Below, piece by piece: positions 38,828 to 47,908 of a stretch of 64,000 nt of DNA. The notes beneath the pieces are model-generated. The model was not told the origin of the DNA. It was given only the letters and a program-made list of their open reading frames with translations, and did not search any database. The position numbers and the translations under genes were made by a program. The stretch is from WFQV01 sp964611145 (GTDB lineage: Bacteria > Bacteroidota > Ignavibacteria > Ignavibacteriales > Melioribacteraceae), in the NCBI GenBank assembly GCA_964611145.1, contig CAZSYM010000004.1, forward strand, positions 1 to 64,000, written 5' to 3'. Positions within the stretch are counted from its first letter, which is position 1, and every line of letters starts with the position of its first letter.

Positions 38828-39865
38828 TTAGAAAACCAGTCCCAAGTCCAGAAATTGGACGTCTTTTAATCTTCCGTAATCTGCGTATCCATAGTTTAGA
38901 ATTACGCGGAGATTTCTGGTGATGCCGAATTTCAATCCGCCGCCGAAGGTTAATCCGCCTTCGGAATTGTTCATGAACATTTGTCTGTAACCTGCGCGGA
39001 TAAAGAAAGATTCGTCATAAGCGAATTCCAAACCGCTGTTTATATATTCGCTGTTATCGTTGGGATGAACGGCATCAACGGAACCGGTAAGGCGAATGTA
39101 TCTGGTATTTACCAAGTTCATAGACATACCGAATCTAAAGAGGAGAGGTAAGTCGAACTCGTCCGTTTTATATTCGGCGGGGATATTGTTCGGACCGCTA
39201 TTGATGTCGTCGTTCGGGTCGTAATTAAAACGGATGTCCCGTCCGTCCAGGCGCATTTTGCTGCCGTAATTTGTCATTGCGGCGCCTATCATCAAATCGT
39301 TGAACGGCGTACGATAAATCATTCCGATGTCGAAAGCGAAGCCCGACGATGCCGAATTCCATATCGATTCGTGTATATACTTGAGTGTGAAACCGAAGGA
39401 GAAGCGATCGGTTAACTGACGGGCGTAGCCCATACCGATTGCCAATCCGCCAGCGTCCCAATAACGCCCGTCGCCTTCGGGGTTTTGGAACGTTCTTACT
39501 TTTTCCTCGGGTACTCGGAAGGAAGTAAGTGTGGCGAAAATAGTACCTAATCCTTCGATGTTCAAAGCACCGGCGGCAAAGTCATAATTCATGTCCGCAA
39601 GCCAATTCGCATGGTTGAAAGTTAATTGTCCGTTGGAATTGGCAATTGCCACGCCTGCCGGATTGTAATAGGCCGAATAAATATCGGAACCTATTGACGT
39701 GAGCGCACCGCCCATTGCGGTGGCGCGGGCGCCGGGAGCAATCTTTAGAAATTGTCCCGCCGTCGTCCCGACTTTCGAAGTGCTTCTGAAAAGTTGCGCA
39801 TTCGAAATGGACGAGATTCCCAAGAAGAGAATCAGAATTAAAGTTTTATTAATTATGCCTTTCAT
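38828..39865 (-). CDS. PorV/PorQ-family outer-membrane beta-barrel protein
   Basis: A 345-residue protein with a 23-residue signal peptide ending SNAQ. The family signature APGARATAMGGALTS (about residues 43-57) is followed by DIYSAYYNPAGVA, and then by repeated amphipathic strands to a terminal phenylalanine (LDLGLVF), the classical barrel C-terminus. PorV proteins are FadL-like barrels that in T9SS shuttle C-terminal-signal substrates at the outer membrane. The start follows GGAGG (minus strand). It is last of the operon after a putative T9SS-type substrate. Confidence 0.88.
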   Translation of the reverse strand: MKGIINKTLILILFLGISSISNAQLFRSTSKVGTTAGQFLKIAPGARATAMGGALTSIGSDIYSAYYNPAGVAIANSNGQLTFNHANWLADMNYDFAAGALNIEGLGTIFATLTSFRVPEEKVRTFQNPEGDGRYWDAGGLAIGMGYARQLTDRFSFGFTLKYIHESIWNSASSGFAFDIGMIYRTPFNDLMIGAAMTNYGSKMRLDGRDIRFNYDPNDDINSGPNNIPAEYKTDEFDLPLLFRFGMSMNLVNTRYIRLTGSVDAVHPNDNSEYINSGLEFAYDESFFIRAGYRQMFMNNSEGGLTFGGGLKFGITRNLRVILNYGYADYGRLKDVQFLDLGLVF

Positions 39866-39901
39866 AATTTTATTTCCTCCGTTAAATTTAGCCGATAGGC
39901 A

Positions 39902-42900
39902 TTATTTAATTACAGCAAATTTACCGATTTTTTCACCTACGCCGGGAACATCTACATGGTAAATGTAAACCCCGTATGCAATTCGTTGTCCTTCGAAAGA
40001 GAGCAAATCCCAAGTGGCAACACTTGAGTTGTCGTCTTTTTCGATTGTATCTACAAGCTCTCCTGTAACCGTGTATATTCTGATTGTACACTTCGGAGGC
40101 AGATTTCTGAATTGCAGAACCTTATCGCCGCGTTTTTGGCTCGTTCTTCCCGGCATTTCGGCTTCGCTGTATGCTACGTAGGGATTAGGCACTACGTAGA
40201 TGTTCTCCAAGGAAGAATTTGCCCTTTCCGTGCTGAACTTAGCGGATTTTGTAGTGAATAAATATTCGTCTCCCTCTTGGAAAGGCTTCTTGGTATATAC
40301 AGCGTAAATGTCGCCTTTCTTCGGAAGTCTCGGGTTTTTAACAACCGAGGTATCCGGTAAGGAGAAATTCAAATAATAGGAAGTATTGAAATTTGCAAAC
40401 GGATCGGTAATGTCGGAAGGACGCAAAATGATGTCCTCGCCGAAATCCCATTGACCGTTGTTTTTAGTTCCTGTTTTTTCTACAACCAAATAAACACCGG
40501 GTTTGTTGTTTGTTACGTCGTAAATGGTAAACGGGCAAACAACTTTTCCTAATGTGGTTGTGTAAGCGGTATCACCCGTGTTAATCCAGTGTCCTGTGGA
40601 ATCGGTTTCCAAATCGTTCCAACGGATTTCCCAATCACCGCGATATTGAACGTGACTACCGGGATAAGCTCCCGGAGCCGTGCTGAAAAGCAAGGAATCT
40701 TTTACGTCCGTAATCGTTTGGGTAATCCAGCCGGAGTTTTCGTAATCCAAATCCAACGGGTCGTTCTTTACGTAAATTTTCATACCGTCGAAATCCGGGT
40801 TAGCGTCTTCGCCGTTTAACAGTTTACTTTTGGCAACGGGATAATAGCGATAGAATATGGTGTAAGCCTCGCCGTAAGGCAAATCACCTTTGTGAAGACC
40901 GCGTACCTTCCCGAAATCCGAGTTTACGAAGTATTTTGAGGTATCTACGATGTTACCACCGGCATCTTTTATTATTACGCTGCTTGTAATTACATGCTTG
41001 TGACCGAGTTCCACGAACACGGTGTCTTTTGAATAGAAGGTTTCTGTAACACCGGTGGAGTCTTCCACATTGTAAGTGGAATCACTATCGAATTTAACGG
41101 TGTAGATTTTATCTTGGACTTTTAACTTGTCGAGAATTTTCACTCTAATAGAGCCGGTTGAGTTTCCGACCAACTGTTCTGGAGTTCCGTCCGTTCCGGC
41201 TTCCGGATCAACAAGCCCGCTTGCGATTGGTCCCGGTGTTACTTGTACGGTGTTTACGTCGAATGTAAATTCACCGGTGATAGGATCGCGGGAAATTACC
41301 GCCTGATTTTCAGTGGGAGGAATTTCGCTTGTGCCGAAGTCGTAAGCTACGACGGCGTAATAGTAAGTAACACCGTTGGTAACCGTGGAATCCACGTACT
41401 CGTGAACCAAACCGGTATTGTCGCCCAAATAGAACTTGACGGCTCTTCCGGGATATTCTACCGGATGATAACCGCTTAGAGAGTCTATCTTGTCGAATTG
41501 AGCAATCGGTTTGCCTAAGAAAGGATTGCCTCGTCCGTCCGTAATGGTGAATACATCGTCAAAGGTGTATTCCTGCGAACGATAGATTTTGTATCCTTCG
41601 AAATCCTTTTTACCGGAAAGCGGGTCGATAGAATTTTCGGCTCTTGTATCCCAATAAAGTGTTACTTTGTGGTCTCCTGCAACTGCTTTTACAATGGGTT
41701 TTGCAGGGGGCTGAGCAAAGCGATAATCAGCTTCCAGAACTTTTGAAGATGTAACTGCGTTCATTATCAAGTCCTGGAGGTCGTTTCCGAAAAGGATACA
41801 CATGGAAAATCTTTGAGTTTCACCAATATCCAAACTCAAAGGTCCAGTACCGAAATTAAATACATTATCGCCGGGTTGAGAAAGGAGTTCCTGTGCCGTA
41901 TCAATCGTGTCCGCCGAAAGCAGTGACCACATTAACGGGTCGTTCATAGGAACGTTGGGCAAGGAGTTTGTATAGGGAAGAGCATGAAAGCTCGTCAAGC
42001 CGATTTGGTCGGATTCGTTGATATCGCGAACGCCGAAATCGGGTTCGGAACCTGCCCATTTGTACCCTGGTAATCTGTCCTTGCTAAGAGGTTCGCCTTC
42101 GTCGTATTTGTCATTGTCGTTCAGGTCCTGGTACCATGCCTGGGAAGGTTCGCCGTCGCCTTCTCCGAAGTCTGGACCGGGGTAGTTCGGCGAATCTGGA
42201 CCTATACCGTCAATACCTACGTCGTCTTTTTCGATTTTCCAGTCCCCGTCTTCGTCACCGGCGAATCTGGGTTTTGGAGGACCGTAAACCGCGGTGTATT
42301 TCGCCACGTCCGAAATGCCGGTAGTAAGAGGAATACTAACGCCGTCTATGAATTGTCCCGCGCTGTTTTCCGGGCTTTCGTCCGTGATACCATCGTCGTC
42401 GTTGTCAAATGCGTCTTTTGCATTCGAGGGCGATTCCAAAAATTTCCAACCGAAATAACCTGTGGGATGACCGTTCATTCCCACCGGAGGATCGTCCCAT
42501 GCATAAACCATGTTACGCGAACGCTGTGGGAAATTATCGCCTTGGAGGGAATGCCCGAACGGGTCGACGAAACCGGCGTAGTCGTCGTTGTAATCAGCTG
42601 GACCTCCGACGTGCGGGTCGCCGTGCATTCCGAAATATGCCTTTTCGAGTTTTTTATCGCTTACGTTGGTAATCTGATAAACAAGGAACATAATATCGTC
42701 CGCAAGGGGATTGTTGAACTGTATGATGCGGACTTCCATGTTCAATCCCAATCCCCGCATTGTGGTGTCCGTAAGAGATGGGTAATAGGGGAACTCTGCG
42801 TTTGTGAAGTCGTCGTCAACGTAATAGACTTCTTCATCCGGAGCGGTTGCCTGATCGCCTAAGAAAGCGGGCCAGAGGTATTTTCCTACTTTGGGATTGT

Positions 42901-43459
42901 ACCATGATTCCGGCCATGAATCGGGTTTACCGTCGCCGTTTTTATCGCCTATGTTCAAACGCGCTATCTCGTTTTGTGTCGTATCCACATAACCGTCCTT
43001 TGGTAACCAGCCCCATTTGAGTGTCCCCGTGGGGTCATAGTCACCTTGTCCGGTGCGCACGAAAGAATCGTCAACTATGTGTAGAACATTTCCCGAATCG
43101 TCTTGCACTTCCGCGGCGGCTAAGGGTCCGAATTCGAAACCGTAGCCCAATCCTTGCCAAACCAAATCCGCAATGTTACCCAAACGGTTCGGGGCGCAAA
43201 TTGAACCATAGTTGAAAAGGATAGTCGTAATATTATTCCCGTGAATAATGGATTCTTTTATTATTCGCGGATCGCCCGTAGTTTTGAAATACTTAGGCGC
43301 ATACCTGTTTCCTAATATTCTTTGAGCGTCCGCCTCGCTTAGCTTTTTCCAAATGGGGTAGCCGTACTTATCGTATTCCTGCCCGTTGATTTTGGAAAAA
43401 GCGGTAAGTCCGAGCGCCAAAAGAATTATTAAATAAATTTTGTTTCTCATTGTTTTCAT
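39902..43459 (-). CDS. Large secreted modular protein with T9SS-like C-terminal sorting domain
   Basis: A 1185-residue exported protein with a signal peptide of about 26 residues. The first half has repeated Asp/Asn/Gly calcium-binding-like motifs (DKNGDGKPD, DNDDDGITDE, DEDGDWKIEKDDVG, DLNDNDKYDEGE). A fibronectin III-like module begins near KPIVKAVAGDHKVTLYWD, with FEGYKIYRS. The last 90 or so residues resemble the type A sorting domain: NIYVVPNPY, then YGVYIYHV and the terminal GKFAVIK. No enzyme motif was recognised. ATG at 43450 is an alternative start with better AAGGA spacing. Confidence 0.85.
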   Translation of the reverse strand: MKTMRNKIYLIILLALGLTAFSKINGQEYDKYGYPIWKKLSEADAQRILGNRYAPKYFKTTGDPRIIKESIIHGNNITTILFNYGSICAPNRLGNIADLVWQGLGYGFEFGPLAAAEVQDDSGNVLHIVDDSFVRTGQGDYDPTGTLKWGWLPKDGYVDTTQNEIARLNIGDKNGDGKPDSWPESWYNPKVGKYLWPAFLGDQATAPDEEVYYVDDDFTNAEFPYYPSLTDTTMRGLGLNMEVRIIQFNNPLADDIMFLVYQITNVSDKKLEKAYFGMHGDPHVGGPADYNDDYAGFVDPFGHSLQGDNFPQRSRNMVYAWDDPPVGMNGHPTGYFGWKFLESPSNAKDAFDNDDDGITDESPENSAGQFIDGVSIPLTTGISDVAKYTAVYGPPKPRFAGDEDGDWKIEKDDVGIDGIGPDSPNYPGPDFGEGDGEPSQAWYQDLNDNDKYDEGEPLSKDRLPGYKWAGSEPDFGVRDINESDQIGLTSFHALPYTNSLPNVPMNDPLMWSLLSADTIDTAQELLSQPGDNVFNFGTGPLSLDIGETQRFSMCILFGNDLQDLIMNAVTSSKVLEADYRFAQPPAKPIVKAVAGDHKVTLYWDTRAENSIDPLSGKKDFEGYKIYRSQEYTFDDVFTITDGRGNPFLGKPIAQFDKIDSLSGYHPVEYPGRAVKFYLGDNTGLVHEYVDSTVTNGVTYYYAVVAYDFGTSEIPPTENQAVISRDPITGEFTFDVNTVQVTPGPIASGLVDPEAGTDGTPEQLVGNSTGSIRVKILDKLKVQDKIYTVKFDSDSTYNVEDSTGVTETFYSKDTVFVELGHKHVITSSVIIKDAGGNIVDTSKYFVNSDFGKVRGLHKGDLPYGEAYTIFYRYYPVAKSKLLNGEDANPDFDGMKIYVKNDPLDLDYENSGWITQTITDVKDSLLFSTAPGAYPGSHVQYRGDWEIRWNDLETDSTGHWINTGDTAYTTTLGKVVCPFTIYDVTNNKPGVYLVVEKTGTKNNGQWDFGEDIILRPSDITDPFANFNTSYYLNFSLPDTSVVKNPRLPKKGDIYAVYTKKPFQEGDEYLFTTKSAKFSTERANSSLENIYVVPNPYVAYSEAEMPGRTSQKRGDKVLQFRNLPPKCTIRIYTVTGELVDTIEKDDNSSVATWDLLSFEGQRIAYGVYIYHVDVPGVGEKIGKFAVIK

Positions 43460-43467
43460 TCCTTCTA

Positions 43468-46314
43468 CTAATTAAATATTACTGAAAAACCAACTCTGAC
43501 TTCACGCGGTCTGCTGAGTCTTTCGGGACGATGGGAATAATAGCCGTTGATTATATCTATTCCGAAAAGACCCGGGTCATGTCTTTCTATTCTTTTTCTT
43601 ATATCCAAGAAGCGCGTTGCATCGGAAGTTTCCTCAACCGCTTGCAAAGCTCTTCCGGTGCTTGCGTAAACGTATCTTTCGTTTTCCGTGTCGAAGAGAT
43701 TTAGTACTTGTACGAAGAAAGAATAGTTAACGTTGCCGCTCTTGAAGAATTTTTCGAACTTCAGGTCAACATTCCATTGAACCGGCTGCCTTGCGGAATT
43801 TTGGGTGTAAGTGATTGTATGAGGTATGGAAGATGGGAGAATAGGGGTATAAGGCGTTCCGGTTTGGAAATTGGCAATCATTCCCAAGGACCAATCTCCG
43901 GGTTGCATCAGTCCGAGCGTTGCATTTATTACATGCTGACGGTCGAAGCCGAGCGGGACCAAATAGGTTTCCGATTGTTTTCCGGAAACTTCGCTGTAGA
44001 ACAGCTCGTCGCTCGGATATGTCCTGTTGCCTTCAGCAATTTGGAAAGTGTAATCCAATCTCGCATTCAGAAGACTTCCCGGAGCTCTCCGCTTGTAGAA
44101 GGATAAAGTGATTCCGCGAACGTTGGAGTAAGCCAAGTTCGTCAAAACGCTGTATTGACGTCCCGTAGCGGTGTAAACGGTTTGTGTGTAAATATAATCG
44201 CGAACGTCTTTGTAATACGCGGTTAAATCCATCTTGAAGTTTTCAGTAAGTTGCTGTTGTAATCCCATTTCGTATTGAACGGATTTTTGCATATTTACGT
44301 TGGGATTACCGAAGGAAGGAGTTGAGCCGACATTGGTAACGTAGAAATTATGATTTCTATAAAGGCTTGCCAGAGAGCCGTTCTGATAGAAATGCCCGTA
44401 ACTGAATCTGATTACACCCTTATCCGAAATTGGAAAGGAGAAACTGATTCGCGGTGATATGTGCTGTTTGGGTTTTGCTTTTTCCAGGCTCCTGGTAATG
44501 AACCCGAATTTAATATCCTGTAAGTCTTTCGAGAGGTTCGGATTGTAATAAGCCTTCGGGTCGAAGTATTCGTAACGCAATCCGATGTTAAGTATCAAGG
44601 TTTTTGCCAGCTCGATTTTATCCTGAATATAAGCGGCGCCGTCCACCGGATATTTGCGGTAAGTAGTAATTAAGGACGGTTCCTCTTTGGGGTCCGGTTT
44701 GTAACGGAGTATTTGCAAAGTACTGTCGTAAAGCAAATCGTCCGTAATCAGATTGCTACCGTCGGCTTTGCGTACCTGCACGTTATAGCTTTCGACCCAT
44801 ATATCATGGAAGCGAGCTTCAAAACCGAATTTGATTTCGTGATGCTCGAGAAGCTGACCGTCAAAATCTCCTTTGATGGTCATTGTCTTCGTTTTTCTTG
44901 CGAATCTGTGATTGTCAGTCCCGCCGGTTAGGTACATTGTGTTTCCAATTGTACGGCGGTAAAGCGTAGGAAGATAGCGAGGGTCGTCCACGTCTTTGTA
45001 TAAGTAATATTTGCCTTCGTTATAACCGTAAGAAGTTTTTAATGTATAGAACATTTTATCGTTTATCGTATGTGTCAATCCCAAGGTTTGAATCATACCG
45101 TCGCTGTAATTTGTGCCTCGTCCGTCGGGATTGAACATATAAGAACGACTAAAGTATTGTGATTTCCCTTGATTATAAACGACTTCATATTTTAATTTGA
45201 TAAGACTTGAAAGATTGTAAGAAAGATTGGCTTGTAGATTGTAACTTCTGAAGGGATTCATCGGAACTATTTTTCCGTCGCCTGTGGGTATTCCCGTACT
45301 GTTTGGGTCGTAAGGACGGAAGAAGTACGGGTCCGTCGAAAGCCCGTGTCTTGGGTCCTCCTTGCGAAAACCTTCGCGGGAAAGATAGGAGTCCGAGGGA
45401 TTATAAAGGCGAACGCCGTAAAATGACCCCTTGAAATTTTCAAATACACCCGAAACAAAGAGTTTCAATTTGCGGTTTGTAAAAGGAACTGGTCCGCCAA
45501 AGGTTGCTTCCATTCTTCCCCGATTTAGCGGGTCAATCAAATCGATATGGTCGAACATATCTTTGTGAGTGGAGAGATAATCTCCCGCGTATCCTCGAAA
45601 GCTGAATGTGTATTTGTTTCCGCCTTCTTTTGTAACGTAATTAACAACACCGGATAATGCGTTTCCGTATTCCGCACTAAAAGTACCGGCGGAAAGGGAA
45701 ACTTCCTGAACGGCATTGGTGGCTAACCCTATCGAACGATGATTTGCGTAAGGGTCATTCAAGGAAACGCCGTTGAGAGTATAAGCGATTTCATTTCCGT
45801 AACCACCCCGCACGTGAATGGAACCATCGTCGCCCACGGTAACGCCCGCCGTTAATTTTACTACGTCGGAAATCTGATCGACAGGTAATTCGCTAATTGT
45901 TTCGGAGGTGATAGCCACCTGCGGATTCGTTAAATCCTGGCGAATTAAAGGGTTCCTTTCCCCTTCTACAACAACGGCTTTTAGCTTAATAGAGCCTTGT
46001 CCTAATTCGAAATTTAGCCGTGTTGTAAAATCAACGTTCACGCGAACGTTTGTGAAACTTTGTTTTTGGTAGCCCACAACGGATGCGGTTACCGTATAAA
46101 CTCCCGGCGGAACATTAAGGATGGTGTAGTAGCCATTAATGTCCGTCGCGGCTCCTAAATTGGTACCTTCGACAATTACATTTGCGAAGGGCAAAGGTTC
46201 GCCCGTATCCTTGTCCTTAACCGTTCCCGCTATTTTACCGGTATTACCAGCAAAGATAGAACTTGTGAACGAAAAGAAAAGGAGGGCGAGCAACACTCGT
46301 AGATGTGAATTCAT
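43468..46314 (-). CDS. TonB-dependent receptor with carboxypeptidase-regulatory-like domain
   Basis: A 948-residue SusC/RagA-like outer-membrane receptor. It has a signal peptide (about 22 residues), a CarboxypepD_reg-like domain (GKIAGTVKDKDTGEPLPFANVIV, about residues 26-110) and a plug with VGDDGSIHVRGGYGNEIAYTLNGV. A long beta-barrel ends RPREVRVGFSVIFN. It is first gene of the operon with the secreted protein 8 nt downstream and the PorV-like gene. Its cargo cannot be told from sequence. Confidence 0.92.
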   Translation of the reverse strand: MNSHLRVLLALLFFSFTSSIFAGNTGKIAGTVKDKDTGEPLPFANVIVEGTNLGAATDINGYYTILNVPPGVYTVTASVVGYQKQSFTNVRVNVDFTTRLNFELGQGSIKLKAVVVEGERNPLIRQDLTNPQVAITSETISELPVDQISDVVKLTAGVTVGDDGSIHVRGGYGNEIAYTLNGVSLNDPYANHRSIGLATNAVQEVSLSAGTFSAEYGNALSGVVNYVTKEGGNKYTFSFRGYAGDYLSTHKDMFDHIDLIDPLNRGRMEATFGGPVPFTNRKLKLFVSGVFENFKGSFYGVRLYNPSDSYLSREGFRKEDPRHGLSTDPYFFRPYDPNSTGIPTGDGKIVPMNPFRSYNLQANLSYNLSSLIKLKYEVVYNQGKSQYFSRSYMFNPDGRGTNYSDGMIQTLGLTHTINDKMFYTLKTSYGYNEGKYYLYKDVDDPRYLPTLYRRTIGNTMYLTGGTDNHRFARKTKTMTIKGDFDGQLLEHHEIKFGFEARFHDIWVESYNVQVRKADGSNLITDDLLYDSTLQILRYKPDPKEEPSLITTYRKYPVDGAAYIQDKIELAKTLILNIGLRYEYFDPKAYYNPNLSKDLQDIKFGFITRSLEKAKPKQHISPRISFSFPISDKGVIRFSYGHFYQNGSLASLYRNHNFYVTNVGSTPSFGNPNVNMQKSVQYEMGLQQQLTENFKMDLTAYYKDVRDYIYTQTVYTATGRQYSVLTNLAYSNVRGITLSFYKRRAPGSLLNARLDYTFQIAEGNRTYPSDELFYSEVSGKQSETYLVPLGFDRQHVINATLGLMQPGDWSLGMIANFQTGTPYTPILPSSIPHTITYTQNSARQPVQWNVDLKFEKFFKSGNVNYSFFVQVLNLFDTENERYVYASTGRALQAVEETSDATRFLDIRKRIERHDPGLFGIDIINGYYSHRPERLSRPREVRVGFSVIFN

Positions 46315-46490
46315 ACCAACTACCTCTATTATTGTGTGACTTTGTTAATGAATTGTTCAATGTGCGTGTTTATATTTGCTTATAACAAGTGCTAAAAATA
46401 CGGCTTGTTTTTTTTTATTGCAAATGGAAAATAATATTTATGTTTAAAAAGAGAAATTCAAAGTAATAAGCTAAAAGTAAAGGAGTCTCT
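46315..46490. promoter_or_regulatory. Divergent intergenic region between receptor and phosphohexomutase
   Basis: An AT-rich 176-nt region between divergent genes. The + strand has TATATTTG at 46371-46378, matching the Bacteroidota-type -7 element (TAnnTTTG), but no TTTG at the expected upstream spacing. A clear AAAGGAG precedes the phosphohexomutase start. Promoters for both genes must lie here; exact boxes cannot be fixed by eye. Confidence 0.35.
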
Positions 46491-47855
46491 ATGGGAACTT
46501 TAATGGTAAGTGTTTCCGGCATAAGGGGAATAATCGGGGATGGCTTGGATCCTCATACAATAGTTAAATATACCTCGGCTTATGCAGATTTTGTAGGGAA
46601 GGGGAAAGTGGTTATCGGCAATGACGGACGGATTTCCCGTACGATGGTCAAGGACTTGATTGTTGGCACCCTTTTGGCCAAAGGATTGGATGTGATTGAT
46701 ATTGGTATCACGCCAACACCGACCGTTCTTTTTAATGTGAAGAAATTAAATGCCCAAGGGGGAATCTCGATTTCCGCCAGTCATAACCCAAACGAATGGA
46801 ACGCCTTGAAACTCTTAAATTCCAAAGGGGAATTTATGACTGTAGAGGAAAACCGGAGCATGTTGGCTAATCTCGAAAAAGCCCAAATGAGTTATAAAAC
46901 ATGGGATGAACTTGGGAAAGTTACCGACTATCCGGCTGGATTGGAAAATCACATGGAAGCGGTTCTGGAGATGAAATATATTGACGTGGAGGCAATTAGG
47001 AAAAGAAAATTCAAGGTTTTGGTAGATTGCGTAAACGGAGCGGGGAGTTATATTATGCCTCGCTTGTTGAAAGAATTTGGTTGCGAGGTTGTTCCGCATG
47101 ATTGCGAAAAGAACGGGATATTCCCTCGCTTGCCGGAGCCGATTCCTGTGAATTTGAAAAATACAATGCAAAAAGTTAGGGAATCGGGAGCGGATTTGGG
47201 AATTGTGGTTGACCCCGATGTGGATAGACTTGTTTTAATAATGGAAAACGGCGAACCGTTTAACGAGGAATATACTATTGCCCAAGCAGTGAAATTTGTT
47301 CTTTCGAAAGAGAAAGGAAATGTTGTTGTTAATCTTTCCACTACTCGGGCGGTAGAGGATATTGCTAATGAGTTTAATTGCAAGGTTTATCGTTCGCCTG
47401 TAGGGGAAGCGAATGTGGTTGCTAAAATGAAGCAAGTTAATGCCGTGATAGGTGGAGAGGGTAGCGGGGGAGTTATTTATCCCGCGGTTCATTACGGTCG
47501 CGATGCACTTGTAGGTACGGCTATTGTTTTGCAGCATTTGTTGGAATTCGGAGGCAAGCTGAGCGAGTTGAAAGCCTCTATGCCGAATTATCTGATTTCC
47601 AAAAGGAAAATAAAGTTGCAGGAAAATAAAAGTCCCGATGCGGTGATAGAAGCGATGAAGGAAAAATATTCTTCCGAAAAAATTAATACCGACGACGGAC
47701 TCCGAATTGATTTTGATGACCACTGGGTGCATTTGAGAAAATCGAATACCGAACCGATTATTCGGATTTATACGGAGGCTTCTTCTCAAGCAAAAGCGGA
47801 TGAGCTTTCGCTTAAATACATGTTGGAAATTGAAGAGTTGATGAAGAAATTATAA
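46491..47855 (+). CDS. glmM: Alpha-D-phosphohexomutase, GlmM-like
   Basis: A 454-residue four-domain phosphosugar mutase, probably phosphoglucosamine mutase, which makes glucosamine-1-phosphate for cell-wall precursors. It has phosphoserine S97 in ISASHNP, Mg ligands D241, D243 and D245 in DPDVDR, the sugar loop GEGSGG and the phosphate-binding loop RKSNTEPIIR. DPDVDR in place of DGDADR resembles GlmM copies known in Bacteroidota. A phosphomannomutase activity cannot be excluded. The start follows AAAGGAGTCTCT. Confidence 0.85.
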   Translation: MGTLMVSVSGIRGIIGDGLDPHTIVKYTSAYADFVGKGKVVIGNDGRISRTMVKDLIVGTLLAKGLDVIDIGITPTPTVLFNVKKLNAQGGISISASHNPNEWNALKLLNSKGEFMTVEENRSMLANLEKAQMSYKTWDELGKVTDYPAGLENHMEAVLEMKYIDVEAIRKRKFKVLVDCVNGAGSYIMPRLLKEFGCEVVPHDCEKNGIFPRLPEPIPVNLKNTMQKVRESGADLGIVVDPDVDRLVLIMENGEPFNEEYTIAQAVKFVLSKEKGNVVVNLSTTRAVEDIANEFNCKVYRSPVGEANVVAKMKQVNAVIGGEGSGGVIYPAVHYGRDALVGTAIVLQHLLEFGGKLSELKASMPNYLISKRKIKLQENKSPDAVIEAMKEKYSSEKINTDDGLRIDFDDHWVHLRKSNTEPIIRIYTEASSQAKADELSLKYMLEIEELMKKL

Positions 47856-47862
47856 AATTGAA

Positions 47863-47908
47863 GTGGTGTGGGAGATTTTTGTTTTTAATTCAGAAATTCC
47901 CACGCCAC
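47863..47908. terminator. Long-loop inverted repeat at convergent gene ends
   Basis: GTGGTGTGGGA (47863-47873) pairs with TCCCACGCCAC (47898-47908), 11 bp with one G-U pair and a 24-base T-rich loop. The right arm lies inside the last codons of the minus-strand receptor-like gene. It may terminate one or both convergent transcripts, although no clean U-tract follows the stem. Confidence 0.4.

Noticed and set aside
47211..47228. DPDVDR instead of DGDADR in the phosphohexomutase metal loop
   Set aside because: All three metal-binding aspartates are kept, and this variant is, to my knowledge, usual in Bacteroidota GlmM, so it is a lineage trait rather than a defect.
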